Positions 1-8,622 of a DNA stretch of 64,000 nucleotides are shown here, in pieces. A program made the translations under genes and the position numbers. The notes under the pieces are model-generated. The model was not told the DNA's origin. It saw only the letters and a list, made by a program, of their open reading frames with translations, and did no database searches. This DNA comes from Enterobacteriaceae bacterium. Lineage in GTDB: Bacteria > Pseudomonadota > Gammaproteobacteria > Enterobacterales > Enterobacteriaceae. The DNA is taken from NCBI GenBank assembly GCA_902363335.1, contig CABIZV010000006.1, positions 1 to 64,000 of the forward strand, given 5' to 3'. How positions within the stretch are numbered: position 1 is the stretch's first letter; every line of letters begins with the position of its first letter.

Positions 1-100
1 TGCGACGTTAAGAATCCGTATCTTCGAGTGCCCACACAGATTGTCTGATAAATTGTTAAAGAGCAGTGCAACACGGCTTTCGCTCACTGTTGCGAGGTGG
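1..100 (-). ncRNA. rRNA operon leader (boxB-boxA), 16S gene lies beyond the left edge
   Basis: Read on the minus strand, this stretch matches the conserved 5' leader of enterobacterial rRNA operons. It has a boxB-like hairpin (67-92, arms GCAACA/TGTTGC), then boxA TGCTCTTTAACAATTTA (49-65), then the conserved stretch that continues toward mature 16S. These elements load the Nus antitermination complex and feed RNase III processing. The 16S gene itself is outside the window. By position next to gmhB this corresponds to rrnH of E. coli (inference from synteny). Confidence 0.9.
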
Positions 101-103
101 CGT

Positions 104-131
104 ATATTACGCTTTCCTCTTTCAGAGTCAA
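104..131 (-). promoter_or_regulatory. rRNA operon P2 promoter
   Basis: On the minus strand a TTGACT -35 (126-131) and a TAATAT -10 (104-109) are 16 bp apart, just upstream of the boxB/boxA leader. This is the arrangement of the rrn P2 promoter in E. coli. Confidence 0.8.
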
Positions 132-224
132 GCGTTTAATTTCGCTTTTCTCTGCCGGCGTTCTTCTTAAGAACCCCGCTGACCCGGCGGCTTGTTTGCC
201 GTTGTTCCGTCTCAGTGGGGCCGC

Positions 225-252
225 ATTATAGGGAGTTAATTCAGGCTGACAA
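225..252 (-). promoter_or_regulatory. rRNA operon P1 promoter
   Basis: On the minus strand a TTGTCA -35 (247-252) and a perfect TATAAT -10 (225-230) are separated by 16 bp and followed by a GC-rich discriminator. These are hallmarks of the growth-rate and ppGpp-controlled rrn P1 promoter. It starts about 50 bp after the gmhB stop codon. Fis sites and an UP element would fall in the 3' part of gmhB but were not resolved by eye. Confidence 0.85.
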
Positions 253-304
253 GAGGAAAAATGCATTTTTCTTTCAACCGCTCACCTTTTCGCCTTTTTG
301 CCGC

Positions 305-868
305 TTATTTCTGCTTTTTGATTGCCGCAGGCAGGTCTGCCAGGCTGTTAATCACCCAGTCGGCGGCTTTTTCAGCCTCTTCGGTCACGGGTTTGCCAGT
401 ACGTACCAGCACTTTCATGCCAACGTTCGCCGCAGCTGCCGCCTGCATGTCTTCAATTTTATCGCCTACCATATAAGAAGAAGCCATATCGATGCCCAGA
501 TACTCCTGTGCTGACTTCAACATGCCCGGGTGCGGTTTACGGCAGTCACACACCTGGCGGTACTCTTCTACACTCCCCTGCGGGTGGTGCGGACAGAAAT
601 AGATGCCATCAAGATCAACACCACGGTCGGCCAATGACCAATCCATCCATTCCGTCAGCGTCTCGAACTGCGCTTCGGTAAATTTCCCGCGAGCGATACC
701 AGACTGGTTGGTGACCAGCACCAGGGCATAGCCCATCTCTTTGAGTTCACGCATCGCATCGATGACGCCATCGATAAATTCGAAATTATCGATCTCATGG
801 ACATAGCCGTGATCGACATTAATTGTGCCATCACGATCGAGAAAAATTGCGGGTACGGACTTTGCCAC
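305..868 (-). CDS. gmhB: D-glycero-beta-D-manno-heptose 1,7-bisphosphate 7-phosphatase
   Basis: A 187-residue HAD-superfamily phosphatase that removes the 7-phosphate from heptose 1,7-bisphosphate during synthesis of ADP-heptose for the LPS inner core (cytoplasm). The HAD nucleophile motif is at the N-terminus (AIFLDRDGTIN), the TNQSG motif II follows, and the zinc-loop cysteines and histidine are in the CPHH...CDCRKPHPG region, as in E. coli GmhB. The start is taken as the GTG at 868 because AGGAG lies just upstream and the protein then aligns with E. coli. A longer in-frame ATG at 940 would add 24 unsupported residues. It is divergent from metN and lies directly upstream of an rRNA operon. 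Confidence 0.95.
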   Translation of the reverse strand: MAKSVPAIFLDRDGTINVDHGYVHEIDNFEFIDGVIDAMRELKEMGYALVLVTNQSGIARGKFTEAQFETLTEWMDWSLADRGVDLDGIYFCPHHPQGSVEEYRQVCDCRKPHPGMLKSAQEYLGIDMASSYMVGDKIEDMQAAAAANVGMKVLVRTGKPVTEEAEKAADWVINSLADLPAAIKKQK

Positions 869-955
869 CGTGTCACTCCTGAAAAATGCATGTGCCTTTA
901 TTATCGCATGTTTCGCCAGGCAAGAAACTGCCGATCGCATAAAGAAGATTGATTT

Positions 956-979
956 AGCCGTCTAGATGCCTTAACATCC
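956..979 (+). promoter_or_regulatory. MetJ box array upstream of metNIQ
   Basis: Three adjacent 8-bp units resemble the MetJ consensus AGACGTCT: AGCCGTCT (7/8), AGATGCCT (6/8) and TAACATCC (4/8). Tandem met boxes bound cooperatively by MetJ-SAM are the established repressor target before metN in E. coli. The array sits about 77 bp before the metN start, in the 188-bp divergent gmhB-metN spacer. A matching core promoter was not confidently located. Confidence 0.7.
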
Positions 980-1056
980 GTTTTGTTGACGGTCATCGCC
1001 CGTCTCTGGCAGAACAATATGCCGTGGATAACACCTAACCGATAATAAATAATCTA

Positions 1057-2088
1057 ATGATTAAACTTTCGAATATTACAAAAGTGTTCCAGCAGGGCCA
1101 CCGTACAATACAGGCGCTGAATAACGTCAGCCTGCATGTGCCCGCCGGACAAATTTACGGCGTCATTGGCGCATCTGGTGCCGGTAAAAGTACGCTGATT
1201 CGCTGCGTCAACCTGCTTGAGCGCCCTACTGAAGGTCGCGTAGAAGTCGGCGGCCAGGAACTGACTGCCTTATCTGAAGCGGCATTGACCAAAGCACGCC
1301 GTCAGATCGGCATGATTTTCCAGCACTTTAACCTGCTCTCTTCACGGACCGTTTTTGGTAACGTCGCGCTTCCTCTGGAACTTGATAACACGCCAAAAGA
1401 TGAAATCAAACGTCGTGTCACCGAGCTGCTGGATCTCGTCGGTCTGGCTGATAAACACGATAGCTACCCGGCGAACCTTTCCGGTGGGCAGAAACAGCGC
1501 GTCGCCATTGCGCGTGCACTGGCAAGCAATCCAAAGGTATTGCTGTGCGATGAAGCCACCAGCGCGCTCGACCCTGCAACAACTCGCTCTATTCTTGAAC
1601 TACTGAAAGACATTAACCGTCGTCTGGGTTTGACCATTTTGCTCATTACCCATGAAATGGATGTCGTAAAGCGCATCTGCGACTGCGTCGCCGTCATCAG
1701 CAACGGTGAACTGATTGAACAGGATACGGTGAGCGAAATGTTCTCCCATCCGAAAACTCCGCTGGCGCAACAGTTTATTCAGGCCACGCTGCATCTGGAT
1801 ATTCCAGAAGACTACCAGGCTCGCCTGAAAGAACAGCAAACTGCCGATAGCGTGCCAATGCTGCGTATGGAATTTACCGGTCATTCGGTCGATGCCCCGC
1901 TGCTGTCGGAAACAGCGCGTCGTTTCAACGTCAATAACAACATTATTAGCGCGCAGATGGATTACGCGGGCGGCGTGAAGTTCGGCATTATGCTTACCGA
2001 AATGCACGGCACCCCTGAAGATACGCAAGCAGCTATCGCCTGGTTGCAGCAACACCATGTAAAAGTAGAGGTATTGGGTTATGTCTGA
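1057..2088 (+). CDS. metN: Methionine ABC transporter ATP-binding protein
   Basis: A 343-residue ATPase of the MetNIQ importer for D- and L-methionine (inner membrane, cytoplasmic face). The Walker A motif GASGAGKST, ABC signature LSGGQ, Walker B VLLCDEA and switch His (LLITHEMD) are all present. A C-terminal regulatory NIL/ACT-like domain (about 245-343) mediates trans-inhibition by methionine in the family. Length and sequence match E. coli MetN closely. It is first gene of metN-metI-metQ, and its last codons overlap metI by 8 bp. It is likely repressed by MetJ through the boxes upstream. Confidence 0.98.
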   Translation: MIKLSNITKVFQQGHRTIQALNNVSLHVPAGQIYGVIGASGAGKSTLIRCVNLLERPTEGRVEVGGQELTALSEAALTKARRQIGMIFQHFNLLSSRTVFGNVALPLELDNTPKDEIKRRVTELLDLVGLADKHDSYPANLSGGQKQRVAIARALASNPKVLLCDEATSALDPATTRSILELLKDINRRLGLTILLITHEMDVVKRICDCVAVISNGELIEQDTVSEMFSHPKTPLAQQFIQATLHLDIPEDYQARLKEQQTADSVPMLRMEFTGHSVDAPLLSETARRFNVNNNIISAQMDYAGGVKFGIMLTEMHGTPEDTQAAIAWLQQHHVKVEVLGYV

Positions 2089-2734
2089 GGCCATGATGTG
2101 GTTACTGGCGCGTGGCGTCTGGGAAACGCTGGCAATGACATTCGTGTCGGGCTTTTTCGGCTTCGTGATTGGTCTGCCGGTTGGCGTGCTTTTATATGTT
2201 ACGCGTCCAGGGCAAATCATCGAGAACGGCAAACTTTATCGCGTGCTTTCCGCGCTGGTGAATATCTTCCGCTCCATCCCATTCATTATTTTACTGGTGT
2301 GGATGATTCCGTTCACTCGGGTGATTGTGGGAACGTCTATCGGTCTTCAGGCAGCCATTGTGCCACTGACCGTAGGTGCTGCACCGTTCATCGCCCGTAT
2401 GGTCGAGAACGCCCTGCTGGAAATTCCCGGCGGCCTGATTGAAGCCTCTCGTGCAATGGGCGCAACGCCAATGCAGATCATCTGTAAAGTGCTGCTGCCT
2501 GAAGCCCTGCCGGGTCTGGTGAACGCCGCGACGATTACCCTGATTACGCTGGTCGGTTACTCCGCCATGGGTGGCGCCGTCGGTGCCGGTGGTCTGGGGC
2601 AGATTGGCTATCAATACGGTTACATTGGCTATAATGCAACCGTGATGAATACAGTGCTGGTATTGCTTGTTGTTCTGGTTTATTTAATTCAATTATCTGG
2701 CGATCGTATCGTTCGGTCAGTGACTCATAAATAG
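2081..2734 (+). CDS. metI: Methionine ABC transporter permease
   Basis: A 217-residue integral membrane permease of MetNIQ with about five hydrophobic segments. The cytoplasmic EAA coupling loop (EASRAMGATPMQI...LPEALPG, around residues 125-147) docks to MetN. The start ATG lies inside the end of metN (8-bp overlap), which implies translational coupling. It is followed 40 bp later by metQ. Same length as the E. coli protein. Confidence 0.97.
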   Translation: MSEAMMWLLARGVWETLAMTFVSGFFGFVIGLPVGVLLYVTRPGQIIENGKLYRVLSALVNIFRSIPFIILLVWMIPFTRVIVGTSIGLQAAIVPLTVGAAPFIARMVENALLEIPGGLIEASRAMGATPMQIICKVLLPEALPGLVNAATITLITLVGYSAMGGAVGAGGLGQIGYQYGYIGYNATVMNTVLVLLVVLVYLIQLSGDRIVRSVTHK

Positions 2735-2774
2735 CGTTACACACAACACAACTCAAAAGTTTAAGGAAATAAGC

Positions 2775-3590
2775 ATGGCGTTCAATTTTAAAACCTTTGC
2801 GGCAGTGGGTGCTCTGATTGGTTCTCTGGCACTTGTTGGTTGCGGTCAAGATGAAAAAGATCCAAATCATATTAAAGTCGGCGTGATTGTCGGTGCAGAA
2901 CAGCAGGTTGCTGAAGTCGCACAGAAAGTGGCGAAAGAAAAATATGGCCTGGATGTCGAACTGGTCACGTTCAACGATTACGTTCTGCCGAACGAAGCGC
3001 TGAGCAAAGGTGATATCGACGCGAACGCCTTCCAGCACAAACCATACCTGGATCAGCAGATTAAAGATCGTGGCTACAAACTGGTTTCCGTCGGTAACAC
3101 CTTCGTGTACCCGATTGCTGGCTATTCCAAAAAAATCAAATCTCTGGATGAACTGCAGCCGGGCTCCCAGATTGCGGTTCCTAACGACCCAACTAACCTC
3201 GGCCGTACTCTGCTGCTGCTGCAGGCTCAGGGGTTAATCAAACTGAAAGATGGCGTGGGCCTGCTGCCAACCTCACTGGATATCGTTGAGAACCCGAAAA
3301 ACCTGAAGATTGTTGAGCTGGAAGCACCACAGCTGCCACGTTCTCTGGACGACGCACAAATTGCGCTGGCCGTCATCAACACCACTTACGCCAGCCAGAT
3401 CAACCTGACGCCAGCTAAAGACGGTATCTTTGTTGAAGGTAAAGACTCTCCTTACGTGAACATGATCGTCACACGTGAAGATAACAAAGACGCTGAAAAC
3501 GTGAAGAAATTCGTTCAGGCCTACCAGTCTGACGAAGTTTACGAAGCGGCAAACAAAATCTTTAACGGCGGCGCGGTTAAAGGCTGGTAA
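2775..3590 (+). CDS. metQ: Methionine-binding lipoprotein
   Basis: A 271-residue NlpA-family solute-binding lipoprotein delivering methionine to MetNI. The N-terminal signal ends in a lipobox LVGC with the lipidated Cys at residue 23. The mature domain opens with the family signature around IKVGVIVGAEQQVAEVA. AAGGAA lies 5 bp before the ATG. It is the last gene of the metNIQ operon and is followed by an intrinsic hairpin. Confidence 0.97.
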   Translation: MAFNFKTFAAVGALIGSLALVGCGQDEKDPNHIKVGVIVGAEQQVAEVAQKVAKEKYGLDVELVTFNDYVLPNEALSKGDIDANAFQHKPYLDQQIKDRGYKLVSVGNTFVYPIAGYSKKIKSLDELQPGSQIAVPNDPTNLGRTLLLLQAQGLIKLKDGVGLLPTSLDIVENPKNLKIVELEAPQLPRSLDDAQIALAVINTTYASQINLTPAKDGIFVEGKDSPYVNMIVTREDNKDAENVKKFVQAYQSDEVYEAANKIFNGGAVKGW

Positions 3591-3618
3591 TTTTATTACC
3601 CATAAATAATTTCTTATA

Positions 3619-3640
3619 AAGACGGGCGCATGCCCGTCTT
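3619..3640 (+). terminator. Terminator hairpin after metQ
   Basis: A perfect 9-bp stem (AAGACGGGC/GCCCGTCTT) with loop GCAT lies 28 bp after the metQ stop. The downstream T-tract is weak (TTGTCATTT), so some readthrough to rcsF is possible. Confidence 0.7.
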
Positions 3641-3702
3641 GTCATTTATGCAAGCACCTGATTCAATAGCCCTCCAGGTCTACCCTTTATAGAGGAATTA
3701 TT

Positions 3703-4107
3703 ATGCGTGCTTTACCGGTCTGTTTATTAGCACTCCTGTTAGGTGGCTGTTCCATGCTAAACAGATCTCCCGTTGAACCACCTAAAAGCACTGCGACCCC
3801 CGTCAAGACGGAGACCGCAAAACCTAAAGCCCCCCGTGCTGCCCCCGTTAGAATCATAACCAATGCCGAAGATTTGGTTGGTAAGCCTTTCCGTGAACTG
3901 GGCGATGTGTCCGGTGATTCATGCCAGGCAACAAACCAGGATTCGCCGCCGAATATTCCAACTGCCCGCAAACGCATGCAGATTAATGCCTCCAAAATGA
4001 AAGCGAACGCCGTGTTGCTACACAGCTGTGAAATTACCAGCGGTACGCCGGGTTGCTATCGTCAGGCGGTATGCTTAGGAACAGCCCTTAACGTTAGCGC
4101 TAAATGA
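3703..4107 (+). CDS. rcsF: Outer-membrane stress-sensing lipoprotein of the Rcs phosphorelay
   Basis: A 134-residue lipoprotein with lipobox LGGC (Cys16), a proline- and lysine-rich linker (about 25-48) and a C-terminal signalling domain. The four cysteines of the two non-consecutive disulfides sit at C74, C109, C118 and C124, exactly the E. coli positions. RcsF threads through BamA/OMP complexes and signals envelope damage to IgaA. The stop overlaps the trmO start (ATGA), so the two are co-translated. AGAGGA precedes the ATG. Confidence 0.96.
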   Translation: MRALPVCLLALLLGGCSMLNRSPVEPPKSTATPVKTETAKPKAPRAAPVRIITNAEDLVGKPFRELGDVSGDSCQATNQDSPPNIPTARKRMQINASKMKANAVLLHSCEITSGTPGCYRQAVCLGTALNVSAK

Positions 4108-4811
4108 GCAATTTCTCATTTGAGCAAATAGGCGTTATCCGCTCTCCTTATAAAGAGAAGTTTGCCGTACCCCGTCAACCTGGACTGGTCAAAAGTTGCA
4201 GTGGAGAGCTGCATCTTGTGCCTCCCTATAACCAGGCCGACGCCGTACGCGGCCTGGAGGGCTTTAGCCACCTTTGGGTGCTGTTTGTCTTTCATCAAAC
4301 GATGGAAGGCGGCTGGCGCCCGACCGTGCGCCCTCCCCGTCTTGGCGGCAATGCGCGGATGGGCGTCTTTGCTACGCGCTCAACCTTCCGCCCCAATCCG
4401 ATTGGCATGTCCCTTGTGGAATTGCGCAATATCCGCTGCCACAAAGAGCACGTTATTCTGGAGCTCGGTGGGCTGGATTTGGTCGACGGTACGCCGGTCG
4501 TCGATATCAAACCGTATCTCCCCTTCGCCGAGTCGTTGCCTGAAGCTCGGGCCAGCTATGCTCAGGATGCACCAAATGCCGGTGTAGATGTCACCTTCAG
4601 TGCCGAGTTAACCCCGGTGCTTATCGGGCTTGAGAAACGTTATCCGCACCTTCGTCAGTTTATTGCCGAAGTGCTGGCGCAGGACCCCCGTCCGGCCTAT
4701 CGTAAAAACGAGGAAGAGGGGAAAACCTACGCCGTCTGGCTACTCGATTTTAACGTTCGCTGGCGCGTGACATCATCAGGATTTGAAGTCTTTGCCCTGG
4801 AAAACCGGTAA
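4104..4811 (+). CDS. trmO: tRNA (N6-threonylcarbamoyladenosine37-N6) methyltransferase
   Basis: A 235-residue TrmO/YaeB-family enzyme that uses SAM to methylate t6A37 to m6t6A37 in tRNA-Thr. Residues 1-130 hold the family beta-barrel core, with the conserved stretches around RSPYKEKF, VPRQPGL and ATRSTFRPNPIGMS. A C-terminal domain with the conserved DPRPAY motif follows. It overlaps rcsF by 4 bp (ATGA) and is followed by proS. Confidence 0.94.
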   Translation: MSNFSFEQIGVIRSPYKEKFAVPRQPGLVKSCSGELHLVPPYNQADAVRGLEGFSHLWVLFVFHQTMEGGWRPTVRPPRLGGNARMGVFATRSTFRPNPIGMSLVELRNIRCHKEHVILELGGLDLVDGTPVVDIKPYLPFAESLPEARASYAQDAPNAGVDVTFSAELTPVLIGLEKRYPHLRQFIAEVLAQDPRPAYRKNEEEGKTYAVWLLDFNVRWRVTSSGFEVFALENR

Positions 4812-4923
4812 TTTCTCTACGCTCTCTTTTGACATCCCTTTCTCACTGGTACACTGAATCACTTTGTTTTTATATCAGGCTCATTTTGAGCCTGTTCTGT
4901 CGTCCAACTGGAACCGTAACAAC

Positions 4924-6642
4924 ATGCGTACTAGCAAATACCTGCTCTCCACCCTGAAGGAGACACCTGCCGACGCCGAGGTTATCAGCCATCAGCTGAT
5001 GCTGCGCGCCGGGATGATCCGCAAGCTGGCCTCGGGGTTATACACCTGGTTGCCCACCGGCGTGCGCGTCCTGAAAAAAGTCGAAAACATCGTGCGTGAA
5101 GAGATGAACAACGCCGGTGCTATCGAGGTGTTAATGCCGGTAGTTCAGCCCTCTGAACTATGGCAAGAGAGCGGTCGCTGGGAACAGTATGGCCCGGAAC
5201 TGCTGCGTATTGCTGATCGTGGCGATCGTCCGTTTGTCCTCGGCCCAACGCATGAAGAAGTGATCACCGACCTGATTCGTAATGAGCTGAGCTCTTACAA
5301 ACAGCTGCCGCTGAACTTCTATCAGATCCAGACCAAATTCCGTGACGAAGTGCGCCCACGTTTCGGCGTCATGCGCTCCCGTGAATTCCTGATGAAAGAC
5401 GCCTACTCTTTCCATACTTCTCAGGAATCCCTGCAGGAAACCTACGACGCGATGTATGCGGCTTACAGCAAAATCTTCAGCCGTATGGGGCTGGATTTCC
5501 GTGCGGTACAGGCTGATACAGGCTCAATCGGCGGCAGCGCTTCCCATGAATTCCAGGTGCTGGCACAAAGCGGCGAAGATGATGTGATCTTCTCTGACTC
5601 TTCTGACTACGCCGCCAACATCGAATTCGCTGAAGCGGTTGCGCCTAAAGAACCTCGCGCAGCAGCCACTCAGGAAATGACCCTGATTGATACGCCAAAT
5701 GCGAAAACCATCGCCGAGCTGGTAGAACAGTTCAACCTGCCAATCGAGAAAACCGTGAAAACCCTGCTGGTGAAAGCGGTAGAAGGCAGCAAATCTCCGC
5801 TGGTTGCCCTGCTGGTGCGTGGCGATCATGAGTTGAACGAAGTGAAGGCAGAGAAGCTTGCGCAGGTTGCAAGTCCTCTGACCTTTGCGACTGAAGAAGA
5901 AATCCGTGCGTTGGTGAAAGCAGGCCCAGGCTCTCTTGGCCCGGTTAACCTGCCGATTCCTGTCGTTATCGACCGCACCGTTGCGGTGATGAGTGATTTC
6001 GCGGCGGGCGCCAACATTGATGGCAAACACTACTTCGGCATTAACTGGGATCGCGACGTCGCCACGCCAGAAGTTGCCGATATCCGCAACGTTGTCGCAG
6101 GCGATCCAAGCCCGGACGGTAAAGGCACCTTGCTGATTAAACGTGGTATTGAAGTTGGCCACATTTTCCAGCTTGGCACCAAATACTCTGAAGCAATGAA
6201 AGCTTCCGTGCAGGGTGAAGACGGTCGTAATCAGACTCTGACCATGGGCTGCTACGGTATTGGCGTGACTCGCGTGGTTGCCGCAGCTATCGAGCAGAAC
6301 TTTGACGATCGCGGTATCCTGTGGCCGGACGCGATTGCGCCATTCCAGGTCGCTATTCTGCCAATGAATATGCACAAGTCTTACCGTGTGCAGGAACTGG
6401 CTGAGAAGCTCTACGCTGAACTGCGTGGTCTGGGTATCGAAGTGCTCATGGACGATCGTAAAGAGCGTCCAGGCGTGATGTTCGCTGATATGGAGCTTAT
6501 CGGTATTCCGCACACCATCGTGCTGGGTGACCGTAACCTCGACAACGACGACATCGAATACAAATACCGTCGTAACGGTGACAAACAGCTGATTAAAACC
6601 GGCGACATCGTCGATTACCTGGTGAAAGCCATTAAGGGCTAA
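4924..6642 (+). CDS. proS: Prolyl-tRNA synthetase
   Basis: A 572-residue bacterial-type class II prolyl-tRNA synthetase. The catalytic core carries PTHEE (the TXE motif) and motif 2 around FRDEVRPRFGVMRSREF. The long insertion (about 224-407) is the YbaK-like cis-editing domain that clears Ala-tRNA-Pro. A C-terminal anticodon-binding domain ends the protein. The start at 4924 (MRTSKYLL) is chosen because it gives the E. coli length; an in-frame ATG at 4864 would add 20 atypical residues. It is followed by a strong bidirectional terminator. Confidence 0.98.
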   Translation: MRTSKYLLSTLKETPADAEVISHQLMLRAGMIRKLASGLYTWLPTGVRVLKKVENIVREEMNNAGAIEVLMPVVQPSELWQESGRWEQYGPELLRIADRGDRPFVLGPTHEEVITDLIRNELSSYKQLPLNFYQIQTKFRDEVRPRFGVMRSREFLMKDAYSFHTSQESLQETYDAMYAAYSKIFSRMGLDFRAVQADTGSIGGSASHEFQVLAQSGEDDVIFSDSSDYAANIEFAEAVAPKEPRAAATQEMTLIDTPNAKTIAELVEQFNLPIEKTVKTLLVKAVEGSKSPLVALLVRGDHELNEVKAEKLAQVASPLTFATEEEIRALVKAGPGSLGPVNLPIPVVIDRTVAVMSDFAAGANIDGKHYFGINWDRDVATPEVADIRNVVAGDPSPDGKGTLLIKRGIEVGHIFQLGTKYSEAMKASVQGEDGRNQTLTMGCYGIGVTRVVAAAIEQNFDDRGILWPDAIAPFQVAILPMNMHKSYRVQELAEKLYAELRGLGIEVLMDDRKERPGVMFADMELIGIPHTIVLGDRNLDNDDIEYKYRRNGDKQLIKTGDIVDYLVKAIKG

Positions 6643-6691
6643 TCAGTTCGGTGCCTTCCCGGAGTCGGCGTTAACGCCGATTCCGGGCGAC

Positions 6692-6722
6692 AAAAAAAGC
6701 CTCGCATTTGCGAGGCTTTTTA
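6692..6722. terminator. Bidirectional terminator between proS and nlpE
   Basis: The stem GCCTCGC/GCGAGGC (6699-6705 and 6710-6716) is flanked by a 7-A run on the left and a T run on the right, so it can end transcripts from both convergent genes. In E. coli the gene yaeF lies in this interval; here there is no coding sequence between the two genes. Confidence 0.9.
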
Positions 6723-6751
6723 TTGGCATTAATGTCGGTCGAGCAATGCTG

Positions 6752-7459
6752 TTATCTTGGGCTGGAACAGTCTTTATCGGACGCAAACTTCCCAGCTTTA
6801 TCGGTCGCCAGGGTTTTCACCATCGCACCGGTATCGGGATTGGGTTCAAGAGTAAAGTGCCCTTCCACCACTAACAACACCGGTTTGCTATCGCTACCCT
6901 GAGCGGCAGCGTAGTCACGCTCCAGCTGCGCGTTGTTAGCTACCGCGACGCGCTGACCGGTGGCACAGTCAGTAAAGGTGGCGGCATCCGCCATATAGAA
7001 GTACATCCCGCGCATCGCCATTGGCGTCTTCGGCAGGCTGGCTTTCACCGGCTCAAGCGTATAGTTCAGCTTCGATTCAATGGGATTGCCTTCGCGGTCG
7101 AGCATCTCAAGCTTATCGCCCTTCGCGCGATAGAAGGACTTCTCACCCTCACTGTCGGTCAGCACCAGCTTATCAGCGGTACGAGCCCACTTACCGTAAG
7201 AACCAAATGAAGACGGCTCACGATCTACGCCCTGATAATGTTCATTCATGACCCAAGTGCCGTCCTTATCAAGGAACAGCGAGGTTTCGATTCCTGAACA
7301 GTCGCCACACGGAATAACACCGCGCCAGCTCTGCTGCATTGGCGTTAATTCGGCCGCCTGCGTCGGTTTTGATGCCGCCATATCCGCGTTATTACAGCCG
7401 AAAAGCCCAAATAACATCCCCGTAGCCGCAATGGCTAATATCGCTTTTTTCACCCTCAA
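6752..7459 (-). CDS. nlpE: Outer-membrane lipoprotein, Cpx activator (CutF)
   Basis: A 235-residue lipoprotein with lipobox LFGC (Cys22). The N-terminal domain holds the CGDC (CXXC) pair in the IPCGDCSG region. The C-terminal OB-like domain has two further cysteines (in FTDCATG and near the end in DKDCSS), matching the disulfides that sense copper and redox stress in E. coli NlpE. NlpE signals surface adhesion and lipoprotein-trafficking defects to CpxA. It is convergent with proS across a shared terminator. The last residues differ from E. coli. Confidence 0.95.
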   Translation of the reverse strand: MRVKKAILAIAATGMLFGLFGCNNADMAASKPTQAAELTPMQQSWRGVIPCGDCSGIETSLFLDKDGTWVMNEHYQGVDREPSSFGSYGKWARTADKLVLTDSEGEKSFYRAKGDKLEMLDREGNPIESKLNYTLEPVKASLPKTPMAMRGMYFYMADAATFTDCATGQRVAVANNAQLERDYAAAQGSDSKPVLLVVEGHFTLEPNPDTGAMVKTLATDKAGKFASDKDCSSPR

Positions 7460-7489
7460 TTCCTTATTCTTATGACATCCACGTTCAGC

Positions 7490-7903
7490 TTAATAGCGAA
7501 CTTTCCCGCGCATTGATTTCACCGAAGATTTTTGCGCTTTTGAGGTCAATCGCCGCTCCTTCGATGCCCGGGTTGGGCGCGTAGGGCGACGACTCTTCTG
7601 TTCGGTTGTTAACGTTTGAAAAAGCGCAACCAGGCGAGCAATTGCCGCTTCGCGGTTCATCTCCTGGCTACGATACTCCTGCGCCTTAATGATAATCACA
7701 CCGTCAGCAGAAATTAAGTGGTGGCTGGCGGTAAGCAGGCGCTCTTTATAATACTCTGGCAGGCTGGAAGCCCGGATGTCAAAACGCAAATGAATCGCCG
7801 TGGAGGTCTTATTCACATGCTGACCGCCCGCGCCCTGCGCCCGGATGGCCGTGATGGTCAACTCATCATCCGAAATACTGACCTGCCCGGAAAGCGTAAT
7901 CAT
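7490..7903 (-). CDS. arfB: Alternative ribosome-rescue factor / peptidyl-tRNA hydrolase
   Basis: A 137-residue YaeJ/ICT1-type protein that hydrolyses peptidyl-tRNA on ribosomes stalled on truncated mRNA. The GGQ motif is at residues 26-28 (RAQGAGGQHVNKTS). The basic C-terminal tail (RRPTRPTRASKERR...) is the part that enters the empty mRNA channel. The start is taken at 7903, where ATGA overlaps the yaeQ stop; the frame stays open for a further five codons upstream but that is unsupported. Co-translated with yaeQ. Confidence 0.95.
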   Translation of the reverse strand: MITLSGQVSISDDELTITAIRAQGAGGQHVNKTSTAIHLRFDIRASSLPEYYKERLLTASHHLISADGVIIIKAQEYRSQEMNREAAIARLVALFQTLTTEQKSRRPTRPTRASKERRLTSKAQKSSVKSMRGKVRY

Positions 7904-8445
7904 GCAGGCGTCTGCCACGCGGTAAAATGAATTTCCAGATTATTCTGAGCGTCTGATAACCAGATAGCGCCTTCCTGAAGTGTAGCTTGTAACGTCATAG
8001 TGCGCTCGGCGAAGGCGCTGAGTTTGGCCAGCTGCTCATCATCCAGATACCAGATACTTAGATTCTTAAAGCCCGCCAGCTTGCTTTGGTTCTGCTGCCA
8101 CCAGATTTCCGCTGAACGGCTATTGTAGGTAAAGAGCGCCACATCCTGCGCCTGGCTACAGGCTTTCTTGATGCGACGTTCGTCCGGCAGACCCAGTTCA
8201 ATCCACAGGTCGATGCCCAGATGATCGTTGCGCAGCCAGACTTCCGGCTCATCTTCAGACGACAGGCCACGGGTAAATTGCAGACGCTCATCTGCATACT
8301 TAATCCACGCCAGCAGGCGCAGCATCATGCGTTCCTGGGTTTCGGAAGGGTGGCGAGCCAGCGTTAAAGACGCGTCCAGAAACTGGTTACGGTCGATATC
8401 CGCCACATTGACCACCGCTTTATAAATCGTTGCTTTCAACGCCAT
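7900..8445 (-). CDS. yaeQ: YaeQ family protein (PD-(D/E)XK nuclease-like fold, function unclear)
   Basis: A 181-residue protein nearly identical in layout to E. coli YaeQ. The family was reported as a suppressor of RfaH loss in Salmonella, and structures place it near PD-(D/E)XK nucleases; its biochemical role is not established. The start at 8445 is chosen for its AGGAG six bases upstream and the conserved MALKATIYK start; an upstream in-frame ATG at 8475 is unlikely. The stop overlaps the arfB start (ATGA). Confidence 0.93.
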   Translation of the reverse strand: MALKATIYKAVVNVADIDRNQFLDASLTLARHPSETQERMMLRLLAWIKYADERLQFTRGLSSEDEPEVWLRNDHLGIDLWIELGLPDERRIKKACSQAQDVALFTYNSRSAEIWWQQNQSKLAGFKNLSIWYLDDEQLAKLSAFAERTMTLQATLQEGAIWLSDAQNNLEIHFTAWQTPA

Positions 8446-8622
8446 GGGGAAACTCCTGCGAAAAATGGCAGCCATTGTAGCGAAATCAAGGGCAAAAGGC
8501 TGTCCCCAATTGCATTAGCCGACGCTCATCTCGCTGATAATGCTTAAATGAGTATGATATAGTCACCTTGCTAAACAGAGATTATCTTCATAGGCTTAAT
8601 TGAAGCGCTGACAGGAGGGCAT

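Noticed and set aside
986..1020. TTGACG (986-991) and CAATAT (1015-1020) as a metN promoter
   Set aside because: The spacing is 23 bp, too long for a sigma-70 promoter; no better -10 was found at 16-18 bp.
5524..6513. A 329-codon open frame antisense to proS
   Set aside because: No family resemblance, and proS is unquestionably the real gene here.
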